Assembly (NCBI GenBank): GCA_037157565.1
Contig: JAZHRO010000063.1
Span: forward strand, 151,764,501-151,828,500
Source of the DNA: Thalassia testudinum
Lineage: Eukaryota; Streptophyta; Magnoliopsida; Alismatales; Hydrocharitaceae
Length of the DNA: 64,000 nucleotides
Direction: 5' to 3'
Shown here piece after piece: positions 57,539-64,000 of the stretch (position 1 is the stretch's first letter; every line of letters begins with the position of its first letter). A program made the position numbers and the translations under genes. The notes below the pieces were generated by a model that saw nothing but the letters and a program-made list of their open reading frames with translations, was not told where the DNA came from and searched no databases.

Positions 57539-58420
57539 TTATAATCCATGATAGAAGATTTGCACGAGCTGCCATAAAGGAATCTCGTGGTGCGGGAAAC
57601 TTCTTAAAAGGTCTTGAAATCTTTCCCAAGAATCATGGAAAGTTTCACCAGATTTTTGGTGAAAGGTCGTAATAGATCTTCGTAAGGAATTGGTACGACC
57701 TATGGGAAAGAATTTCTTGAGGAAGGCGCTCTTGAGTTGAGGCCATGTTGTGATGGGTCGGCCAATGGTCCTGAACCAATAAGCGGCCTTATCTTTAAGA
57801 GATAATGGAAAAAGCCGCATCAGCCATATGTCTTCTTGCACATTTCGGGAATGGGTTGTCTGTGCAAGAAGAGTTAGTTCTTCAAGGTGGCTGAAAGGGT
57901 CTTCCCTAGGAAGGCCATGAAAGTGTTTAATCAGGTTCAGGACGGCTGGCTTGATCTCAAAGTCCCCCTCCGGTATGACCACCCCTGGTCGTTCCTCAGA
58001 ATAAGACGGATCATAGAAATCTTTTAGAGGAACAACAGGCTGCTGACGGGGTGGTGGGTTTGGCCTTGGATTGGCTAGGTTTTGGATGTTCCTAGTCAAT
58101 GTTTGTTGATTGGAATTTAATTTATTAATCTGATCGGCCATCAATTTTAGAAGATCAGGTAGGGGGTCTTGATGTTGTGTGTGGGGCAACTCAAGATTGG
58201 GGAGCTCCAAGTGTGGGAAGTTACTGGTGGTTGGGTTTTGGGTGGAAGGGTTAGAATTAGGGTTAGAGGTGGGGTTAGAGGTAGACGTGGAAGGGTCAGT
58301 GGACCTATTTTGTTGTGTTTCCATTTTTTCAGGAGAAGACAGAAAAAGTGATCTTTTTACGTGGGGGGCGAAATCAAATGGTCCTTCCAAGTGCGGATTT
58401 TGAGACCGTCGCCCGTGCAT
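57539..58420 (-). CDS. gag: Element G gag (matrix/capsid part)
   Basis: 293 codons from MHGRRSQNPHLEG at 58420; a second Met about 33 codons in (METQQNRS) is another possible start. After a Pro/Asn/Ser-rich N-terminus comes the capsid region: 'FEIKPAVLNLIKHFHG', 'EDPFSHLEEL', 'LFPLSLKDKAAYWF', 'SAFLKKFFPIGRTN', 'FPHHEIPLWQLVQIFYHGL'. A TAA stop (57539-57541) follows, and the frame continues without shift into the next part, where related gags have a sense codon. No frame shift or other stop is seen. Confidence 0.93.
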   Translation of the reverse strand: MHGRRSQNPHLEGPFDFAPHVKRSLFLSSPEKMETQQNRSTDPSTSTSNPTSNPNSNPSTQNPTTSNFPHLELPNLELPHTQHQDPLPDLLKLMADQINKLNSNQQTLTRNIQNLANPRPNPPPRQQPVVPLKDFYDPSYSEERPGVVIPEGDFEIKPAVLNLIKHFHGLPREDPFSHLEELTLLAQTTHSRNVQEDIWLMRLFPLSLKDKAAYWFRTIGRPITTWPQLKSAFLKKFFPIGRTNSLRRSITTFHQKSGETFHDSWERFQDLLRSFPHHEIPLWQLVQIFYHGL

Positions 58421-59991
58421 AAAATGGAAGAACGGGGAGGGGAGAAGAGAAAGAGATGAGAGAAAGTGTGCAATTCAAACAAACAAAAACTAGACCTAAC
58501 TTAATTGTGACTCCCTAATAATAACCTAAGACTTGGTCTATATAGGAAATAAGTAGTCAATAGTGAATACCCGTTCTATCAACAAATCTAGCCAAGTTGC
58601 TTAAGGGGAGGTTTGGGCCCAAACGTTTCCCAGGGAAAACCCCAGGTGCTTGTACAAACCCGCGCCTAGTCGTTTGACACGGCCCCTCAGCCTGAACACC
58701 AGATATAGATGACAGAATTGGTACTAACTAAAGAAGACTTAAGACCTAAATAGCAAGCCTAAGTTGATAAAGCCTTAGGGGTCAAGTTGCTACAAATTTT
58801 AATTAGGTCTAGGATTTTATAGTGCACACGGAATGTGGAGGGCGTTTATTGGGTTGTTGCCCTGTTATTTGATTTTTTTTGTGTGTATGCAGGAATTGGA
58901 GAGTGGCTCCAATAAAAATCAAGTTGTCACACAATTTTTTTTTTTGTATTTTTGTCTTTTAGGATTTGATTTAATTGAATGTATTTTAGGGTTTCTTTAG
59001 TTAAATTTTCAAACAAGTTTGAAAACCCACAATCAAAGGAAAACAAGTTGTATGAGTGATTGTATATTTCCTTTGCATTAATCCTAAAAAGAGAAAGAAA
59101 GAAACCCTAAGCCAATTATCCCTAAGACAGAAATTTAACTACCAATGAGTTATTTTTTAGGCTTTCAGAATTAAGTAGTGATCCAAACAAGTCAAACAAC
59201 ACCACTACTTTGAATAAAATCAAACAAGGATTCCAGAAAAGATTTTTGTAAGATTTTAGGAATTAGTTTGATAATTATTTTAAATTTTTAATTGTACTGG
59301 TGTCAAAGTCCAGAAATAATACCTGTGGGTATTATGAACTTTTTAGTACTACCACCGACCTCAGAAAATTTTTATGATTTTATATGATATGTAAAATTTC
59401 ACAGGGATTCCAACAAGATAAATTTCACAAAAATTGGATGTGTATAAAAATTCTGAAAATTCGCGGACAGTAGCAAAACAGGAAGATTAGAGGGTGTGAC
59501 CCCTCTGTAATCCACGAATTTTTAAAAATTAAATACAAATCCAATTGATTTGAAATTTGGAACAGATGTTCCAAACTTAATTGGGAATCACTCTATGAAA
59601 TTTTATGATTTTAGGAGGCCTGTGGTGTTAGGAATCGATTTTTCAAGTCTGGACAGAAATCTAGACCCGAAAAATAGAACACCAATACTTGCAATGGAAT
59701 GGTGCTAAAGAAGCATACAAGCAAACAATGATTTTAAAATGCACCACTCCACTTAATTTAAGTGTTTAGGGTCCTGAAAGCCAAGTTCAATATATTTTTG
59801 GTAGTTTTAATTAATTATGTGACTAGAAAGAGGAACCAACCTGAATTTTCGCGGGAAGAAAAGGATCTTTAAGCTCTCGCTTCCAGATTCCCGCTTTCCT
59901 GCTGTAGTTCCTGCACACACAAAAGAAAGAAAGAGAAGGGGATGAGATCCACTTCAAGCAAGAGAAAATGAGTTAATGCAAAGCCGTGCCT
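58421..59991 (-). other. Element G 5' leader
   Basis: No gene. It is unlike the F/H and B leaders except for the shared motif CGTTTGACACGGCCCC at 58671-58686. T-rich run at 58936-58946. Confidence 0.8.
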
Positions 59992-60008
59992 CCCTGGCAA
60001 CGGCGCCA
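59992..60008 (-). other. Primer binding site, tRNA-Asp (element G)
   Basis: Reverse complement TGGCGCCGTTGCCAGGG; one mismatch to the tRNA-Asp complement. Five bases (CTTTT in element sense) separate it from the LTR. Confidence 0.92.
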
Positions 60009-60013
60009 AAAAG

Positions 60014-62266
60014 TGATAGCGAAAATACGCGGTTTGTTAAAATACGTCGTTGTAACGCGTAAATCCGCTTTCGCTCTTAAATTTATAATCCTAGATAGGG
60101 AAGTATCTAGGGTCGTCCAAGGAGGCAATATGGTTGCAAAATTGATTCTCTTGCTTGGAATATATCTCAACTTTCTTTTGGTAATTTTCAATATACCATT
60201 TTTTTTTTGTTTTTGAACTAAGGCAACATGCGAAATTATGGCGGGAAAAGTGTTTACACTTCCAATTAAGTAAACTACTCTAAAGTGGCAAGTAGAGCCT
60301 CTCCCTAATCTCACTCTAAGCAAGTGGAGGCCTAGAATAATTAAGGAGAGGAAGTGAAGAATGCTGAAAATAAGCAAATAGAAATGCAAACAAGATATGC
60401 GAAGAAGGCAACTAGATAATTGATAAAGTGTTTAACAAAAATGCCTAGTAGAGGAATGCTTCTACTACTAGATAATTGAAATAAAGAAAGAAAACACAAA
60501 TCCTCTAAATAGATGGTGAAGAAGAGGGCTTCTTGCTCCAAGGTTGGTGGCTCCCAAGCTTGAAAAGAATCCTTCAACTCCTTCCTTGCAGTACTCCGCC
60601 AAAGTGATGACCTCCAAGGCAAGCCCTAAGGGGGCGTGCCCTAAGTTTCTCTCCAAGGGTGGACGTCCACCCTAAGCTTTTCTCCTTTCCCTGGCCGTCC
60701 TCCTTGAAGTGGGAGAGTCCTCCTCCTTGGCGTGGCTCAAGTTGAAGAGAGTGGGGAGAAGAAGGCACCAAAAGGGCTGGTGATGTGCCCCTTTAATCTC
60801 CTTCTCTACTCCTTCTTCTTGGCCGTAGGTATAGGTGGTTTAGGTAGAAAATATACTAAGGGAGGATGCCCAAAAATGGTGGTAGGTGGTGGCCTTTTAT
60901 AGAATAGGAGGGGGGCTATGGTGACCTTTGAAATGGATGGCCAAGATGAGTTGATGGAGGTGGTTGGAGATCCCATGGCCAAGGAGAGTTGGCGCCACCT
61001 TAAAGGGCACCAAGGGGTAGTTATGGGTGTTGACACCCTTTGGTGTTGGTGCCAAAATGGGCATTCTAGAAGGTCATTAGGTGGCGCCACCTTAAGGTTC
61101 TAGAAGGGGGGGTATGTGGATGGCTAGGATGGCTTATGTGGGTAGGTGTAGGGTGGATTTAAGGGGCTGAAAGTGGCGCCAATATAGAGGTGGTTAGGGG
61201 TGGTTTTTGGCACCAACTTGAAGTGTCTTTTGGTGGAGATAATGGGGTGAAGGGATGGCTAGGAGGTGGCGCCAACTTGAGTAGAGTAGCTAGCTTAGGT
61301 AGGCTTGAGTTGGTGGAGCTAGCTAGGGTTGATTTTGGAGGTAATGAATGGCCAAGGAGCTGGTTGTTAGCTATGCTAAGCTAAGATAAGATAAGCTAAG
61401 CTAGCTTAGCTAAAGGTGGAGTGGAGGAGAAGGTGTTGGAGCTAGGGTTTGGAGGAAGGAGCTGAGGAGGAGAGTCTGGAGCTGGAGCTGGAGCTGGCTG
61501 CTACTGAAGAGGCTGGCATGGGGCTACTCTAGCTGGCTTAGCTTGCTAGTTCTTTGCTAGCTACTAAGCCAAGCTAAAGTGAGCTAGCTTCTACCAAAAT
61601 GAGCTGAGGTGAGCTAGGTCTGGTGCTCCCAGGGAGAATCAAGCTGGTTGAGGCAGCTAAGGTAGCTTAGCTCAACTGAGTTGAGCTAAGCTGAGTCCCC
61701 GGGAGCTGGACTTGAGCTTCCTGAGCTGAGATGAATTCTTCTTCAGCTGGCTGGAGTTGAGTGGAGCTGAATGTAGCTGGATCTGAGCTGGGGTGAACTC
61801 CTGTCAACTCAGCTGAGCTAGCTAGAGCTCCCTGTGAACTAGTGGGAGCTGAGATGAGCTAGACTCAGCTAAGTTGAGCTGGATCTGAGCTGACTTGAGC
61901 TAGGGTGAGCTAAGGTGAACTCTCTTGAGCTGCCATCCAGCTGAGATTAGCTGAATGGAGCTGGGATGAGCTAACCCTAGTTCAAGTAAGCTAGGTTCCA
62001 GCTATGGTGAGCTGGATCAAGCTGGGTTCCAACTAGTCTGGGCTTCTCCTTCACCAATTGCCTTCTTGAGTGCTAGGGTTTTAGGGATCTGTGAATTTAT
62101 ACATCCCTAACACTCACAAAAATACATTAAAACAACAATAAAAAATGCAATGCATGCCTATCCTAATTTATGCCTAAATGCAGCCCAAAAACCCGTTTGC
62201 GGAGTAAAATCCTAAGAGCTAGGTTTGTTTTAATGCATAAGAATGATGATAAACTGGAGTTTATCA
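60014..62266 (-). repeat. Element G LTR2 (shared by two units)
   Basis: 2253 bp, TGATAGCGAAAA..AGTTTATCA. Same length as LTR1, about 99.7% identical by eye. The AGCT-dense stretch is at 61375-62025. To its left is the primer site of unit 1; to its right is the polypurine tract of unit 2. Confidence 0.95.
60893..60902 (-). promoter_or_regulatory. TATA box of G LTR2
   Basis: CTATAAAAGG on the minus strand. This LTR would drive transcription of unit 1 gag-protease, leftwards. Confidence 0.7.
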
Positions 62267-63695
62267 CACCCCCATGCTTATCTTTTGCTAGTCTCTTAGC
62301 AAAACATTAATTTTTTTGGAAAACGGAATTTTTGGGAAATCTAATTTTTTTTGACTTTTGAGGAGAAAAAGAGATTAAGGGACCTTGGTAGATTAAAACA
62401 CAGGAGATACGGGATTTGTTGAAGATAAACATTAGGATTTGTTTTTGGATCCAACCATTAGATAGAACGGGATCAATATATCCTCAGAAAATTCACAAAT
62501 TAACCCCTTGTTAATTCAGATGACTTGAAATGTTTGTTTTTAGGATTTTTCTGGCTCGTGAATCTGATTCGCAACTTGCAAATTCCTTTAAAACCTTGTG
62601 TCTGTGCTTGTGAAAAGCCAACCTTTATAAGGACGTGTTATTATTATTATTATTTTTTTATTTTTTATTTTTTATTTTTATTTATTTATTTTTTCTCTCC
62701 CCCATGCTTATTTTTAGCTTAGTCTTACAACAGATGTGTCGGTATCATCATTCCCGTTACCATTCCTCGAGGGGGCTCTGGCGCCAGTACTTCGGGATAG
62801 CACTGTCCATGACACCACCCAGGAACTCACAACCCCAAAACACGATGCGGTGACAAGGGGCGCTCCAAACAAACTCAAGCTCTTGCTCCGATGCTATAGG
62901 TAGAGCACCGTCCAAGACACTTGAGCTGCTGAAATGCGCTTTAATGCTCCGTCTAAAGATATGAAATATAGATATAGAGCAGTGCCGAGGCGGTAACATA
63001 TTGACATCGCGTCCTCAAAGAAGGTTTTTTTCTTCTTCTCGACGGTGGGAACTCAAACCAATGATTTGCTTCAGACTTTTACTAAATCCAAACAAGGGAG
63101 TTTTTCAAATTTTTAGTTATTTTTAAGTGTTGGCTTGTGTGTGAAAATTGACACAAGAAGTTTCTCAAGAACCGCAAGTTTTTGAATCAAAAACTAAGTC
63201 AAATACTTTCCATATTACAAAATAGGATCAAGTCACCTGAACTATCTTGAGTTCAGGTGGAATTTTAGAGAAGGATATCTGATCTAGTTTAAAATAGACC
63301 CTGGAATTCTAATGATCAGATCCATATCCTCATCCTTAGTTTGTTAAAGATTAAATCCCATTGTACCAGAAGTGAATTTTTCGACCTTAGTCCTGATTTC
63401 AAAATTTTTCCTCAAAAAGTTTTAAACATTTTTTTTTTTTTTGGGCATGCAAGCAGGAAATAAATGAAAGAAAATTGCATGTTTTTAGGTTTTAAACATC
63501 CTAAATCGATCGTAAAAATTTAAAAACACCCCCCCATGCTTAAGATATGCCATGTCCTCATGCATTAGGAGGGAAAAGGGATCACCTTAGTGATGACGGT
63601 CGGGTTTAGGATGAACAAAACCTGGAAAAAGAAGAAAAAAAGGAACGCAAGAAAATGATGGGTTACCTCCCATCCAGTGCTATCTTTTACGCCAT
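62267..63695 (-). other. Element G 3' non-coding region, unit 2
   Basis: Copy of 53962-55390; I noticed no difference. Terminal polypurine module 62267-62304, (ATT)n run from 62633, internal module 63527-63566. No gene. Confidence 0.9.
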
Positions 63696-64000
63696 TCAGC
63701 CGGGCGTGAAGGTATGCACGGAAGACATAAGATCATGTAAATAATTGGACACTTGGATCCCCGCAAAAAAAGTGTCATCTTCTAGATCCCTAAAAAATTG
63801 ATTAGAAATAATATTGGGATCAAAGTTGGATGGAAAATGATAAGTGTAGCCTGAGTCTGGCCATGGGTTTAAATTAGGTTGGGTGCCAAACTCAGGCGGG
63901 GTTGGTGGCAGGTCCGTAAGAAAGGGGTTGGGGAAGGAATGGTGAGTTAGTGTGGAAAAATTAGGTGCGTGAATAGTGGGTGGGTGAGGGGGGGTATTAG
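63696..64000 (-). CDS. Element G gag-protease C-terminal tail, unit 2 (partial)
   Basis: Last 101 codons of a second gag-protease frame, identical by eye to the end of the first at 55391-55695. It runs out of the window at its upstream side. It proves that unit 2 contains coding sequence and is not just an LTR. Confidence 0.92.
   Translation of the reverse strand, partial: NTPPHPPTIHAPNFSTLTHHSFPNPFLTDLPPTPPEFGTQPNLNPWPDSGYTYHFPSNFDPNIISNQFFRDLEDDTFFAGIQVSNYLHDLMSSVHTFTPG

Larger units (their letters stand above)
51709..64000 (-). mobile_element. Element G: tandem LTR-internal array, 8305-bp period
   Basis: LTR1 51709-53961, internal 53962-60013, LTR2 60014-62266, then the internal region again from 62267 to the window end. 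Everything from 51709 to 55695 recurs at +8305 up to 64000. The internal region encodes gag and protease only. A simple element would end with flanking DNA after LTR2; instead 3' non-coding and gag-protease end sequence follows, so at least two units share LTR2. Confidence 0.95.

Noticed and set aside
1..64000. CRISPR arrays, operons, riboswitches or bacterial genes
   Set aside because: No regularly spaced direct repeats and no such genes; the content is plant retrotransposon throughout.

Overview
The window is plant nuclear DNA made almost entirely of Ty3/gypsy LTR retrotransposons inserted inside one another. I see no host gene, no tRNA or rRNA gene and no CRISPR array. Gag, protease (active site DLGA/S), RT (catalytic MDDF), RNase H and integrase remnants resemble the Athila branch, and every visible primer binding site matches the 3' end of tRNA-Asp (TGGCGCCGTTGCC core). 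This points to an angiosperm with a repeat-rich genome; the species cannot be told from the sequence.

Labels used here, in nesting order. A is the oldest host, seen only as two pieces (6940-7942 and 30189-30475). Inserted in A are I (to 6939, its left end out of view), C (7943-30188) and E (30476 to beyond the window). I carries a plus-strand E-type LTR at the window's left edge. C carries B (13480-18685) and F (19120-24524). E carries a solo LTR (36968-39293) and D (plus strand, from 42958). D carries H (from 46393), and H carries G (from 51709). The chain A > E > D > H > G is five levels deep. Five-base target duplications are visible for F (CATTT, perfect), the solo LTR (CATCG, perfect), B (GGGTA/AGGTA) and C (GTTAT/ATTAT). 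Uninterrupted related copies elsewhere in the window show the empty sites for C and G.

Coding content. E is the only element with pol, broken by stops and by the solo LTR just after the RT catalytic motif. C and G have gag plus protease but no RT or integrase. I, B and H have a Tyr/Pro-rich open frame in place of the capsid region; I still has a protease, and F has lost its frame altogether. Most of these are therefore non-autonomous and may have depended on an E-like partner.

G is the youngest-looking part. It is a tandem LTR-internal-LTR-internal array with an exact 8305-bp period, and its two 2253-bp LTRs differ at about seven positions. The tandem continues past the right edge.

Main unexplained signals: (1) a repeated module of a stem-loop with a GGGAC or GAGGA loop next to a polypurine tract, found both at the LTR border and 1.26-1.7 kb inside, at the end of the coding region, in several families with unrelated LTRs; (2) a shared leader motif in B, F, H and G; (3) a conserved C-terminal protein module in C and H; (4) capsid-less frames; (5) family-specific LTR promoter structures (a 12-bp palindrome beside the TATA box, GACGTC arrays, an AGCT-dense U3).
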